Source: Hoyosella rhizosphaerae (lineage in GTDB: Bacteria; Actinomycetota; Actinomycetes; Mycobacteriales; Mycobacteriaceae). Taken from it: a stretch of 64,000 nucleotides of DNA. A model generated the notes under the pieces. It had not been told where the DNA came from, searched no databases, and was given only the letters and a program-made list of their open reading frames with translations. This document shows, piece by piece, positions 28,182 to 40,908 of the stretch. The stretch is taken from NCBI RefSeq assembly GCF_014643175.1, contig NZ_BMJH01000002.1:310001-374000 (forward strand). The letters run 5' to 3'. The first letter of the stretch is position 1, and every line of letters begins with the position of its first letter. The position numbers were made by a program, and so were the translations under genes.

Positions 28182-28312
28182 TACTCCCACCAGCGGACTG
28201 GAATCTCGCGCCCAAACATCGAGTTCGGAATGATGTCGGTCGGTATGCCAACAACAACGAGGGTAATGAGCCCTGAGACTGTTGCCCGCCGGACATGGAA
28301 ATCTGTGGCCAC
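28169..28312 (-). pseudogene. 5' fragment of the small membrane-protein gene split by IS607
   Basis: A GTG at 28312 has AAGGAG eight bases upstream and opens a 47-codon frame: it encodes a hydrophobic helix (TVSGLITLVVVGIPTDIIPN) and MFGREIPVRWWEY before a stop that arises inside the element. This is the N-terminal half of the gene whose 3' half is at 25779-26036. Its promoter and ribosome site look intact, so a short truncated peptide may still be made. Confidence 0.8.
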
Positions 28313-28438
28313 TGGTGAGCTCTCCTTGGATGCGGTGCGTGGACCACAGTAGCGATTGGCCCCAGTTCAAGCGTCAATCGCAAACTAGGAAGCACGTAGA
28401 ATCGCAATCGAACGAGTCCAACCGTTACTGTTGTCGAT

Positions 28439-29242
28439 GTGGCTGTACCAACCCCATACGAAGATTTACTCCGGGATGTCCTCGCCCATGGCGTGGCGAA
28501 GCAAGATCGGACAGGAACCGGCACACGCAGTGTGTTTGGCCGCCAGATTCGCTTCGACCTCTCGGCGGGCTTCCCGCTGATTACCACCAAGCGTGTACAT
28601 ATGAAGTCGATTGTGTACGAGCTGCTGTGGTTCCTGCGCGGCGATGCCAATGTGCGGTGGCTGCAAGAGCACGGGGTGTCTATTTGGGACGAGTGGGCCG
28701 ACGAGCAGGGCAACCTTGGCCCCGTGTACGGCGTGCAGTGGCGTTCCTGGCCCACCGCGGACGGACACCACATTGATCAAATCGCGAAAGTCATGCAGGA
28801 GTTGCAAGACAACCCGGATTCGCGCCGACATATCGTGTCGGCGTGGAACGTAGCAGAGATTTCGAACATGGCATTGCCACCGTGCCACGCGTTTTTCCAG
28901 TTCTACGTCGCTGAGGGAAAACTGTCATGCCAGCTGTATCAGCGGTCTGCGGATCTGTTCCTTGGCGTGCCGTTCAATATTGCTAGTTACGGATTGCTGA
29001 CGGAGATGGTCGCTCATCAGCTAGGTCTTGAGCCTGGAGATTTTGTGTGGACGGGCGGTGACTGTCATATCTACGACAACCACGTCGATCAAGTCACCGA
29101 GCAGCTCTCACGCAATCCGTTTCCGTACCCGAAATTGCGGTTTGCGCGAAAGCCTGACTCGCTTTTCGACTACACCTTCGATGACATCGCCGTCGAAGAC
29201 TATCGCCATCACCCGGCGATAAAAGCCCCTGTGGCTGTGTGA
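28439..29242 (+). CDS. thyA: Thymidylate synthase
   Basis: About 267 residues. The catalytic cysteine is in [20 protein letters not shown]. Other fixed motifs are [20 protein letters not shown] (phosphate-binding Arg), [45 protein letters not shown] and [13 protein letters not shown]. It makes dTMP from dUMP using methylene-tetrahydrofolate and yields dihydrofolate, which the next gene product reduces. Start is a GTG at 28439 with no convincing ribosome binding site, so a leaderless transcript is possible. folA follows after 9 bases, giving a thyA-folA operon. Confidence 0.97.
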   Translation: MAVPTPYEDLLRDVLAHGVAKQDRTGTGTRSVFGRQIRFDLSAGFPLITTKRVHMKSIVYELLWFLRGDANVRWLQEHGVSIWDEWADEQGNLGPVYGVQWRSWPTADGHHIDQIAKVMQELQDNPDSRRHIVSAWNVAEISNMALPPCHAFFQFYVAEGKLSCQLYQRSADLFLGVPFNIASYGLLTEMVAHQLGLEPGDFVWTGGDCHIYDNHVDQVTEQLSRNPFPYPKLRFARKPDSLFDYTFDDIAVEDYRHHPAIKAPVAV

Positions 29243-29251
29243 GGCAGGGTT

Positions 29252-29734
29252 GTGAAGCTTATTTGGGCTCAAGCGCGCGACGGCGTCATTGGTCACGAGG
29301 GCACGATGCCGTGGCATATCCCGGAAGACCTGAAGCACTTCAAGCGCGTCACCGACGGTAGTGCTGTGCTGATGGGTCGGCGGACATGGGATTCGCTCCC
29401 CGAACGATTTCGGCCTCTTCCGGGTCGCGACAACATTGTGATTACTAGGGACGAAAACTGGGCGGCGCCCGGTGCCATCGTGGTGCGTTCCCTGGAAGAC
29501 GCGATAGCCCAATACCCGGATGCATGGGTGATGGGCGGTGCGCAGATCTATGAGGCATTGATGCCGCACGCAACACAACTTGTCGTCACCGAACTCGACA
29601 TAGCGGTGCCTGGTGATGCCTACGCGCCAGCGATTGATCGATCGTGGCGCGCAGAATCTATCGACCCCGCAACGGGGTGGCATACGTCGCGTGACGGTAT
29701 GCCATTCCGTTGGGTCTGGTACGTCCGTAGTTAG
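29252..29734 (+). CDS. folA: Dihydrofolate reductase
   Basis: About 160 residues. LIWAQARDGVIGHEGTMPWH, the catalytic acid in IPEDLKHFKRVT, VLMGRRTWDSLPERFRPLPG, RDNIVITRD and WVMGGAQIYEALMPHATQLV are the normal DHFR segments in order. It regenerates tetrahydrofolate consumed by ThyA, in the cytoplasm, using NADPH. A GTG start at 29252 follows thyA by nine bases with a short AGGCAGGG before it. It ends 12 bases from the convergent lipoprotein gene, without a visible terminator. Confidence 0.96.
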   Translation: MKLIWAQARDGVIGHEGTMPWHIPEDLKHFKRVTDGSAVLMGRRTWDSLPERFRPLPGRDNIVITRDENWAAPGAIVVRSLEDAIAQYPDAWVMGGAQIYEALMPHATQLVVTELDIAVPGDAYAPAIDRSWRAESIDPATGWHTSRDGMPFRWVWYVRS

Positions 29735-29746
29735 TTGCGGTGCCGT

Positions 29747-30748
29747 TTAATTACGGTGGGGGTCGACGTCGAAAATTTCGGCGAGGTTGTCCAAGATTGC
29801 GTGCGCTCCCTGCACACTTACCGGCATCATCCAGACTTCGTCGCGGACATCAACTTTGCGACCTTCCAATGTGTCCCATAGGCGACTTGCCCTGAATGGC
29901 TGTGCTGCTTCCCGTACCGACTCGGCGTCTTTGTCGTCGCCGGGGTCGTAGCTCGAGACAATAATGAGGTCAGCTTCCGCGAGATGTAGATTCTCCGGAC
30001 TGATTGCGTTCATGATGTTCGTAGGGTTCTCGGGATCCGCTAGTTGGGAATCAGGGCGTGCAATCCCAGCATCTTCAAGAACAATTCCGCTGAATGAGGT
30101 CGTTCGGTAGAGGCGGGCGGTAGGTTCCCCTGCGAATCGAATGATCGACACGACGGGATTGTTGTGCTTGGCGTTGATCTCGGCGCCAATCTTCTGTGCT
30201 CGCTCCTCGTACTCCGCGAGCTTGGCGTCGGCGACGACTTCTTTGCCCAGTGCCTCAGCGAGGAGCCGAATGTTGTCCTTCCACGTTGGCCCTGTTGTCT
30301 CAGAAAACACGGTGGGGGCGATGGCGGACAGTTGGTCGTAGAGTTCGCCATGTCGAACCTCCGCGGAAATAATGACGTCGGGGTTGATGGCTGCGAGTCT
30401 TTCGAGGCTTGGGTTGCTCAGCTCTCCGACAGAGACTGCTTCGGCAGCGAACGTCTCACGATCGGCGCCAAGGTATTCAGGGAGGCCGTCCTGCCGATAG
30501 TCGGTGTGTGCGACAAGCTCAGATTCAAGCAAGAGAACGGCATCCGAGTAGCTTGAGTCCAATGCCGCGACTCGCACCGGCTGCGCAGGGATTTCTGTGG
30601 CGCCCCTGAAGTGCTCGACAGTGCGCGGAAAGTCGCCTTGTGTAGCGGTGGGGGATGTGGGCTCGACGTCCGGTGACGCGCACCCAGCGAGGAGTGCTGC
30701 GGCGACAACTGCGGAAGCGAGAACGCGCCGCGACTGTGTTGTGATCAC
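29747..30748 (-). CDS. Iron-siderophore ABC transporter substrate-binding lipoprotein (FecB-like)
   Basis: About 333 residues. The signal peptide RVLASAVVAAALLAGCASP has a clear lipobox (LAGC), giving a lipid-anchored protein. The body is a FepB/FhuD-type binding protein: PVRVAALDSSYSDAVLLLES, LERLAAINPDVIISAE, VVSIIRFAGEPTARLYRTTS and ADLIIVSSYDPG. I chose the GTG at 30748 with AAAGGA upstream; the frame up to 30829 would put 27 polar residues before the signal. Position beside ctaD matches fecB (Rv3044) of M. tuberculosis. No permease or ATPase genes are adjacent. Substrate class is inferred. Confidence 0.85.
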   Translation of the reverse strand: MITTQSRRVLASAVVAAALLAGCASPDVEPTSPTATQGDFPRTVEHFRGATEIPAQPVRVAALDSSYSDAVLLLESELVAHTDYRQDGLPEYLGADRETFAAEAVSVGELSNPSLERLAAINPDVIISAEVRHGELYDQLSAIAPTVFSETTGPTWKDNIRLLAEALGKEVVADAKLAEYEERAQKIGAEINAKHNNPVVSIIRFAGEPTARLYRTTSFSGIVLEDAGIARPDSQLADPENPTNIMNAISPENLHLAEADLIIVSSYDPGDDKDAESVREAAQPFRASRLWDTLEGRKVDVRDEVWMMPVSVQGAHAILDNLAEIFDVDPHRN

Positions 30749-31126
30749 GAAGTGATTGTCCTTTTCTTCATAGCGACGGCCCAGGAATGTGCAATCGGCC
30801 TCTGGACATAGAACGCGGTGATTCGGCACTATGGAGGCGTACGTGTACAGCGAGGTTGTGGGAGGCGTTTGCCATCACTGCTTAGCTCGCGCCAAATACG
30901 GTGGTTCGACAGCGGTGAAACACTGTTTTGAACGTGTCGCACCAAAAACCGCACCGCAAAACCGCAGGAAAACGGGCTGAGCATCAAAAAAATCGGCTCT
31001 TGTTACGACAAAGAGTAGGACCGGTGCACAACCGCTCAAACCGACGGTCTAGGATTCTCGTAGCGACAGCAATCAGTCCCTCGCCCGAAAGAGCCCGGGT
31101 CGTGGACGCCGCAGTCAGGAGGATCA
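30749..31126. other. Divergent intergenic region, fecB-like / ctaD
   Basis: About 380 bases with no supported gene. It must hold promoters for both divergent genes, but no confident -35/-10 pair or iron-box palindrome was seen. An AGGAGG (31117-31122) serves the ctaD GTG. Confidence 0.5.
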
Positions 31127-34967
<3,841 letters not shown>

Positions 34968-35127
34968 TCCAGAAAAGCAACATGCTCACCTATTGATCAT
35001 CTGGAACCACAGTAGGAAAATGAGAGACATGGCTTTCATGGCCTCGCTCTTGTGCTGTCTGCTTCTCACGACGCGGTCGCCTCCTCGCATGTCGTAAACC
35101 CCATCCGACACGACTAAAGGAGTAGGC

Positions 35128-35691
35128 ATGATTGCACCAATGCGTGTTGCAGCCCTGTTCAGTGCCGCCGCGCTTGGCCTAGCGCTAACAACTGCGTGTG
35201 GAGATAGCGAGGTCGAAGACCTCATGGGGGACCGTGATGTCAACCAGGGCGAAACTAACGAACAAGTAAATGAGGTGGACGTCGGCACTCAGGAGTGGGG
35301 GCACCTCCAGTATTTAGCCGATGATTTGGAGTGGGTGGAAGGTCCTGGCTCTCTTGCCGAGGGTGCCGAGATGGTAGTCCTTGAAGGAGACCCAGGCGAA
35401 GCGGACTATTTCACGCTTCGGCTTCGTATGCCGGACGGGTTTGTGATTGACCCGCACTTCCACAGTGGCCAGGAACGCGTCACGGTCATTGAGGGAACCT
35501 TCGAGGTCGGACATGGCGAGGAGGCCAATTGGGACGAGGTAACGGCGTTGCCGTCAGGCGCATACTTCTCGATACCGCCTGAGTCCCCGCACTACGCAAG
35601 GGCAGATGGCCAGACTGTTGTTCAACTGAACTCAATCGGTCCATGGTCGATCACCTACGTCAACCCCGAGGATGACCCTCGAAACGAGTGA
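35128..35691 (+). CDS. Cupin-domain lipoprotein
   Basis: About 187 residues. A signal peptide (MRVAALFSAAALGLALTTAC) ends in a possible lipobox with Cys near residue 25; the -3 residue is Thr, so lipidation is likely but not certain. After an acidic linker there is a single cupin: VIDPHFHSGQERVTVIEGTF (H-x-H-x3-E region) and AYFSIPPESPHYARADGQTV. Metal-binding His and Glu are present. AAAGGAG lies five bases upstream of the ATG. Secreted single-domain cupins of this sort have no agreed function. It is convergent with dinG. Confidence 0.78.
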   Translation: MIAPMRVAALFSAAALGLALTTACGDSEVEDLMGDRDVNQGETNEQVNEVDVGTQEWGHLQYLADDLEWVEGPGSLAEGAEMVVLEGDPGEADYFTLRLRMPDGFVIDPHFHSGQERVTVIEGTFEVGHGEEANWDEVTALPSGAYFSIPPESPHYARADGQTVVQLNSIGPWSITYVNPEDDPRNE

Positions 35692-35728
35692 AGTCGACGA
35701 TTAAATAGGCGTGGAGTTGGGGCGCGGT

Positions 35729-37789
35729 TCACAACCTGCTGGCGGTGATGCGTTGCAACGCCCCGACTACCACGGACCGGTCGGTTGTTGTCCACAGCGG
35801 CGGTAGGGAAGCGCGTAAGAACCCGCCATACCGTGCAGTCGCAATGCGCGAGTCAAGAATCGCAACAACCCCCTTGTCGTCGACTGAACGCAGCAACCGG
35901 CCTGTTCCCTGCGCAAGGAGTAGTGCGGCGTGCGATGCCGCGATGGACATGAAGCCATTGCCGCCTCGCGCTTCCACCGCTCGTTGGCGGGCCCGCAAGA
36001 GCGGGTCGTCGGGCCGGGGAAAAGGTATGCGGTCAATGATCACCAGGGACAGTGACGGTCCAGGAACATCGACACCTTGCCAAAGGGAAAGTGTGCCGAA
36101 CAGTGACGTCGCTTCGTCGTCGGCGAACTGCTGGACGAGTTGGCGTGTCGAATTGTCACCCTGGCACAAGATGGGTGTGGCGATTCGCTGAGCAAGCATG
36201 TCAGCGGCGTCACGGGCGGCTCGCATAGACGAAAACAGTGCGAGTGTGCGCCCACCGGCGGCGTTGATGAGTTCACAAATCTCGTCGAGGTGAGAGGGGA
36301 CAAGGCCATCCCGGCCCGGGGGAGGAAGGTGTTTGGCGAGGTACAAAATGCCGACACGAGGATGATCGAACGGGGATCCGGCATCCAAGCTCGACCACCG
36401 TAGCTGCGTCGGGTTGGCCGGTTGTCCGCTGGCGAGTGCTGGGTCTATGGAGGTTTCGCCCGCGTCGGTGGGTAGACCCCAGTTGCGTGCAAGCGCGTCA
36501 AATGCCCCACCGAGTGTGAGGGTTGCGGACGTGAGAATCACGGTGGATTCGGCGAACAGTCGTGAGCGAAGCAACCCCGCTACCGACAGCGGGGCGATAC
36601 GCAGGACTGCTCCGCGGCGATCATCTGAGGTAATCCAGACGACATCGCGCCGCTTGGCCGGGTCCGGTTCGCCGAAGTTGTCGAGAATGCGCACTACGGC
36701 GTCGTGTATTTCCTCCAAAGCGGTTAGTGCCGCTGATCGTGCGGTGGCCGCTTCCGGTTCCGCGGAGAGCATCCCTGACCGGATTGGCCCAATCGCGGTG
36801 CGCGCCGATGAGGTTGCGTCCCGAACTGACGCAAGAATGTATTCACTGCCCGGTGGAAGCGTTTCCCATTGACCCGGTGAGATCGTGTCGAGGAGGTCAG
36901 ATAGTGAGTCGGCTGCGGAATGAAGAGAATCCGCATCACGATCCTCGAGGAGTTTGCGGCATTTTCGGGCCGCCGCGAGCACGGTTTTAGCTGTCAGTTC
37001 GGCTGCGGCAGCTCCGGTGACTCGGTCAACGAGTTCGTGAGCTTCGTCGACGATCACAACATCGTGTTCGGGGAGGATCTGGGCGTCAGACAGCGCCCCG
37101 ATAGCAAGCAACGCGTGATTGGTGACAACAATGTCGACGTGTGCGGCATCGGTTCGCGCGCGTTCAGCGAAGCAGTCCACACCGACGGGGCACCGCGAAA
37201 CTCCGAGGCATTCCCTGGAGGTGACGCTGACTTGCCGCCACGCTTGATCAATTACTCCCGGGGTCAATTCTTCTCGGTCACCCGTTTCGGTCGTTTCTGC
37301 CCAGTCGTGTAGTCGACGGACCTCCCGGCCGAGTCTGGATGCCGCGAAGGGATCAAAAAGTTCTTCTGGTTCACTCTCAGGCTCGTCGGGTGTGTTGTGC
37401 AGTTTGTTGAGACAGAGGTAGTTGTTGCGACCCTTCAGGATCGCAAACTGGGGGGTGCGGCCAAGATGCGGTGCGAGAGCCTCCGCCAGGCGAGGTAAAT
37501 CGCGGTCGATGAGTTGCTTCTGCAACGCGATTGTTGCAGTGGAGACTATTGCCGTCTTGCCGGATTGCACCGCGTGATGAATGGCGGGGACGAGGTACGC
37601 AAGTGACTTACCAGTGCCTGTTCCGGCTTGGACAGCGAGGTGCTCGCCGATGTCGATTGCGTGGGCGACGGCATTTGCCATGCGCAACTGGCCGTCTCGC
37701 TTGGTCCCGCCGAGTGACGTCACTGCTTTGGTCAGCAGGTCCGTTACAGCGGTGGATGTTGTGGTGACGTCGGCGTCCGGTTGTGACAC
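35729..37789 (-). CDS. dinG: DinG/XPD-like ATP-dependent DNA helicase
   Basis: About 686 residues, superfamily 2. Walker A is in AVQAGTGTGKSLAYLVPAIH, the DEAH box in DVVIVDEAHELVDRV. Four cysteines between them (YLCLN, ECLGVSRCPVGVDC) fit the iron-sulfur cluster of this family. Helicase motifs V-VI are in GTLSLWQGVDVPGPSLSLVI and LLLAQGTGRLLRSVDDKG. It is a 5'-3' helicase that resolves R-loops, D-loops and similar structures. The gene corresponds in position to Rv1329c beside pncB. Start GTG at 37789 lies inside a stable hairpin (see separate entry). Confidence 0.9.
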   Translation of the reverse strand: MSQPDADVTTTSTAVTDLLTKAVTSLGGTKRDGQLRMANAVAHAIDIGEHLAVQAGTGTGKSLAYLVPAIHHAVQSGKTAIVSTATIALQKQLIDRDLPRLAEALAPHLGRTPQFAILKGRNNYLCLNKLHNTPDEPESEPEELFDPFAASRLGREVRRLHDWAETTETGDREELTPGVIDQAWRQVSVTSRECLGVSRCPVGVDCFAERARTDAAHVDIVVTNHALLAIGALSDAQILPEHDVVIVDEAHELVDRVTGAAAAELTAKTVLAAARKCRKLLEDRDADSLHSAADSLSDLLDTISPGQWETLPPGSEYILASVRDATSSARTAIGPIRSGMLSAEPEAATARSAALTALEEIHDAVVRILDNFGEPDPAKRRDVVWITSDDRRGAVLRIAPLSVAGLLRSRLFAESTVILTSATLTLGGAFDALARNWGLPTDAGETSIDPALASGQPANPTQLRWSSLDAGSPFDHPRVGILYLAKHLPPPGRDGLVPSHLDEICELINAAGGRTLALFSSMRAARDAADMLAQRIATPILCQGDNSTRQLVQQFADDEATSLFGTLSLWQGVDVPGPSLSLVIIDRIPFPRPDDPLLRARQRAVEARGGNGFMSIAASHAALLLAQGTGRLLRSVDDKGVVAILDSRIATARYGGFLRASLPPLWTTTDRSVVVGALQRITASRL

Positions 37790-37815
37790 CCAACGAGGCT
37801 ACTCCTCGTTGGGTG
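37787..37815 (-). promoter_or_regulatory. Hairpin over the dinG translation start
   Basis: CACCCAACGAGG (37787-37798) pairs perfectly with CCTCGTTGGGTG (37804-37815), 5-base loop. On the minus strand it lies 18 bases after the pncA stop and includes both the dinG GTG and part of its only candidate ribosome site (GAGGAG). It may end the pncB-pncA transcript, or mask dinG initiation. There is no T-tract. Confidence 0.6.
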
Positions 37816-37833
37816 CTGGGTCCGAATGACGCG

Positions 37834-38436
37834 CTACTGTTTGATCGCCCCACCCACGGATCCGGTGAGAACGGCACCCGCTTCGCTCAGTTCAGACAGT
37901 GCGGCATCGATGGTTTGAGGGGAGACACCGACGGTGTAATCAAGCAGCACCTGGGTGTGAAAACCAGCTTTCACAGCGTCGAGGGCGGTTGCGCGAACAC
38001 AGTGGTCCGTCGCGATTCCCACGATGTCGACCTCGGTGATGTGGTGGTCTCGTAGCCAGTCGGCCAAGGCCACCCCTTCTGAGTTTGCGCCTTCAAAACC
38101 TGAGTATGCAGCGGTGTAGGCACCCTTGGAGAACACGTCGTCGATAGGGTGCAGATCCAAGTTGGCATGAAATTCAGCTCCCGCCGTCCCAACTTTGCAG
38201 TGCACTGGCCACGTGTCAACAAAGTCTGGAGTGCTGGAAAAGTGCTCACCCGGGTCAATGTGGTAGTCGCGGGTCGCCACAACGATGTCGTAGGCACGAT
38301 CTGAGATTTGTGTGTCGGCGATGAGGGCGGATATTTCGCCAGCGATCTCGCCGCCACCTGCCACGGCAAGTGATCCGCCTTCGCAGAAATCGTTTTGGAC
38401 GTCGACGACTATGAGTGCTCGGCGCGGTGAAGTCAT
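37834..38436 (-). CDS. pncA: Nicotinamidase/pyrazinamidase
   Basis: About 200 residues of the isochorismatase-like hydrolase family. The catalytic triad is visible: Asp in IVVDVQNDFCEGGSLAVAGG, Lys in the segment KVGTAGAEFHANLD, and Cys in VGIATDHCVRATALDAVKAG. The metal site has D-x-H-x-x-x-H in RDYHIDPGEHFS. It converts nicotinamide to nicotinate, which the PncB enzyme encoded just upstream uses. Start codon overlaps the pncB stop by 4 bases, so the pair forms an NAD-salvage operon. In M. tuberculosis pncA and pncB1 are not together, so this pairing is a local feature. Confidence 0.93.
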   Translation of the reverse strand: MTSPRRALIVVDVQNDFCEGGSLAVAGGGEIAGEISALIADTQISDRAYDIVVATRDYHIDPGEHFSSTPDFVDTWPVHCKVGTAGAEFHANLDLHPIDDVFSKGAYTAAYSGFEGANSEGVALADWLRDHHITEVDIVGIATDHCVRATALDAVKAGFHTQVLLDYTVGVSPQTIDAALSELSEAGAVLTGSVGGAIKQ

Positions 38437-39743
38437 GGATGTGCCTCCTCGTCGATGAACCGGGTCGGGATCGCGGGTTCTCCGCGGGACAAAGCGAGAC
38501 CTTCCCAGGGCAAAGTTGCTAGCCCGGCCGCAGTGTTTTGACGTGCTTCTTCCAGTGTTACTGGTGACGCTGTTCGTTCGCCACCATGCACCAAATCCTG
38601 CGTAATGATGCGTGCGTTCGGCGCATTGGGGGGTGCCGACGAGGCGCTGTAAATCACTTCTGCGGTGACGACGCCGGAATCGCGGGCGGTGCGCACGACA
38701 GCTTTGGCGCCACCCTTGGTTTCCTTGTTGCTGCTGCGTTTAGCGACAGGGATGCCGTCAACTTCCACGAGTTTGTACACCATTCCGGCGGTCGGGGCGC
38801 CCGATCCTGTCACGACGGACGTGCCGACGCCGTATGCGTCGACGGGTTCAGCGCGGAGAGCGGCTATGGAGTACTCGTCAAGGTCACCGGACACCACAAT
38901 TTTGGTTTGCGTTGCGCCTAGGCGGTCAAGTTGGTCCCGCACCTGGCGGGCCAGCACACCAAGGTCACCTGAATCTATGCGCACGGCGTTGAGGTCTGGA
39001 CCGGCAACTGCGATGGCATTTTCGACACCTGTGGTTATGTCGTAAGTGTCGACGAGGAGAGTGGTGCCGACTCCGTGGGCTTCGATCTGGGAGCGGAAGG
39101 CAGCGACCTCGTTGGGGCCGTCGGCATCGGTGTGCAGCAGAGTGAATGCGTGGGCGCTTGTTCCCGCGCGGGGAACTCCATGGCGGCGGGCGGCCTCAAC
39201 ATTAGAAGTCGCGGTGAAACCCGCGATGTAGGCTGCACGCGCGGCCGCGACGGCCGCTTCTTCGTGGGTGCGTCTGGAACCCATCTCAATGAGGGTGCGC
39301 CCCTGCGCTGCGCTGACCATCCGGGTCGCAGCGGAGGCAATTGCGCTGTCGTGGTTGATGATGGACAGCACCACCGTTTCGAGCAGTACGCATTCACCAA
39401 AAGTCCCACTGACCGTGAGCACGGGGGAGCCAGGGAAATATAGCTCGCCCTCTTGATAGCCGCTGATGTTGCCCGTGAATCGGTAATCCGCCAGCCACGA
39501 CACGGTGTCCGGGTCGAGGAACTTACTCACGGTGGCAAGTTCGTCGTCGCCGAATCGAAAATTGTCAATTGCGTCGAGAACTCGTTCGACGCCTGCGACG
39601 ACACCGTACCTTCGACCATCGGGGAGCCTGCGCGCAAACACTTCAAAAGTGCTCGTGCGGTGCGCAGTCCCGTCCTGCAACGCAGCCGCAAGCATCGTCA
39701 GTTCGTACTGGTCAGTGAAGAGAGCTGTGGAGGAACCGTTCAC
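38433..39743 (-). CDS. pncB: Nicotinate phosphoribosyltransferase
   Basis: About 436 residues. FTDQYELTMLAAALQDGTAH is the family N-terminus. The central EMGSRRTHEEAAVAAARAAY, SNVEAARRHGVPRAGTSAHA (active-site His near GTSAHAF), AVRIDSGDLGVLARQVRDQL and KIVVSGDLDEYSIAALRAEP are conserved. It makes nicotinate mononucleotide from nicotinate and PRPP with ATP. It is the first gene of the pncB-pncA operon and is divergent from clpS, as in the mycobacterial Rv1330c-Rv1331 pair. Confidence 0.95.
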   Translation of the reverse strand: MNGSSTALFTDQYELTMLAAALQDGTAHRTSTFEVFARRLPDGRRYGVVAGVERVLDAIDNFRFGDDELATVSKFLDPDTVSWLADYRFTGNISGYQEGELYFPGSPVLTVSGTFGECVLLETVVLSIINHDSAIASAATRMVSAAQGRTLIEMGSRRTHEEAAVAAARAAYIAGFTATSNVEAARRHGVPRAGTSAHAFTLLHTDADGPNEVAAFRSQIEAHGVGTTLLVDTYDITTGVENAIAVAGPDLNAVRIDSGDLGVLARQVRDQLDRLGATQTKIVVSGDLDEYSIAALRAEPVDAYGVGTSVVTGSGAPTAGMVYKLVEVDGIPVAKRSSNKETKGGAKAVVRTARDSGVVTAEVIYSASSAPPNAPNARIITQDLVHGGERTASPVTLEEARQNTAAGLATLPWEGLALSRGEPAIPTRFIDEEAHP

Positions 39744-39849
39744 ATTTAGTACCGTACGGCCCTTTGACTGATGGTGCTGAGCTTAAGTTGTTACCCGATT
39801 TTGTCCGGCCGCGTGGAAACCCACAGTGAGGTCGTCGTACCCTGGTTCT

Positions 39850-40158
39850 ATGCCTGTTCCGATGGAAACCGAGCCCCAGGCCACCCCCGGTGGACTCGCC
39901 GTCGAAAGTACAGACGAGGCCAGCCAGCGCCCCTGGGTCACGATTGTGTGGGATGACCCAGTTAATCTCATGCAGTACGTCACCTACGTTCTGCAAAAAG
40001 TGTTTGGTTACAGCCGCCAGAAAGCCACAGAGTTGATGCTGAAGGTGCACAACGAGGGTAAGGCTGTGGTGTCGTCCGGGACCAAAGAGAAAGTGGAGTC
40101 GGACGTTCGAAAACTGCACGCTGCTGGACTATGGGCAACGATGCAGCATGAGTCCTGA
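39850..40158 (+). CDS. clpS: ATP-dependent Clp protease adaptor
   Basis: About 102 residues. The ClpS core is clear: [20 protein letters not shown] (the D-D-x-x-N/T substrate-binding patch), [20 protein letters not shown] and the His of [10 protein letters not shown] flexible N-terminal tail precedes it, as needed for ClpC/ClpA interaction. It delivers N-degron proteins to the Clp protease. The ATG at 39850 is the probable start; a GTG at 39826 and an ATG at 39862 are also in frame, none with a strong ribosome site. Confidence 0.93.
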   Translation: MPVPMETEPQATPGGLAVESTDEASQRPWVTIVWDDPVNLMQYVTYVLQKVFGYSRQKATELMLKVHNEGKAVVSSGTKEKVESDVRKLHAAGLWATMQHES

Positions 40159-40193
40159 TCTGAAGATTCGTTGACTAAGGATGCCGATACCCT

Positions 40194-40796
40194 GTGCAAG
40201 CTTGGATTAGAAAAAACACCCTTGGGGGTGTTCGGATTCGTTCGCAGCTTGATGCGCACGAGGCGAAGGTATTGCGTTCGGTAGTCAGCTCGGTGGTTGT
40301 GATTCTCGACGAGCGTGAGCAAAACACCCCGCACGATGAACTTGAAGAGCTCACCGGCATGAAATCCGGAAACAGCAAGGCTCCCGACAATGCGGTACTG
40401 GCGCGTTTGCTGCCAGAGTTTTGTCGGCCCGACCAGGACCCCCACACTCAGGATCCAGGCGCCAAGCAATCCGACGAAGACTTGGATTCGCTTAACAGTG
40501 CACTGCGTAGTCTCAACGAGCCGTCGATTATCGATGATAAGCGCAGCGCCGCAAGTGTCCTACTCGACTCGTTGCCGTCCGATGGTGGAAAAATTTCGTT
40601 GACGCCCGAACAGGCTGACGGGTGGATCTGCGCTATCAATGACGCGCGTCTCGCTCTGGGGACTGTGCTGGAGGTTGACGATGAGATGTCGGAGGAATTT
40701 GATCCCGACGATCCGAAGGCACCGCAACTCGGTGTGTATCACTGGTTGACGTGGATGCAGGATGCACTGGTGGGCGCATTGATGGGCCAACGCTAG
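40194..40796 (+). CDS. DUF2017 protein
   Basis: About 200 residues, GTG start 35 bases after clpS. It has an N-terminal helical segment DAHEAKVLRSVVSSVVVILD and a C-terminal region with VLLDSLPSDGGKISLTPEQA, DDPKAPQLGVYHWLTWMQDA. This is the DUF2017 family, which almost always follows clpS in actinobacteria (Rv1332 position). It is soluble, mostly helical and acidic. Its function is unknown; conserved linkage suggests a role with ClpS or N-degron turnover, which is inference. Confidence 0.85.
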   Translation: MQAWIRKNTLGGVRIRSQLDAHEAKVLRSVVSSVVVILDEREQNTPHDELEELTGMKSGNSKAPDNAVLARLLPEFCRPDQDPHTQDPGAKQSDEDLDSLNSALRSLNEPSIIDDKRSAASVLLDSLPSDGGKISLTPEQADGWICAINDARLALGTVLEVDDEMSEEFDPDDPKAPQLGVYHWLTWMQDALVGALMGQR

Positions 40797-40908
40797 GGTC
40801 CGAAGTTTTGCCCCGGGAACAACGGCGTCCTGCGTCGTCGTTGACATAGGGAACGGTAGATCCCGCAACTGCGAGGCAAGCATTGCGTGCGACATGAGGG
40901 AGCCAGCG

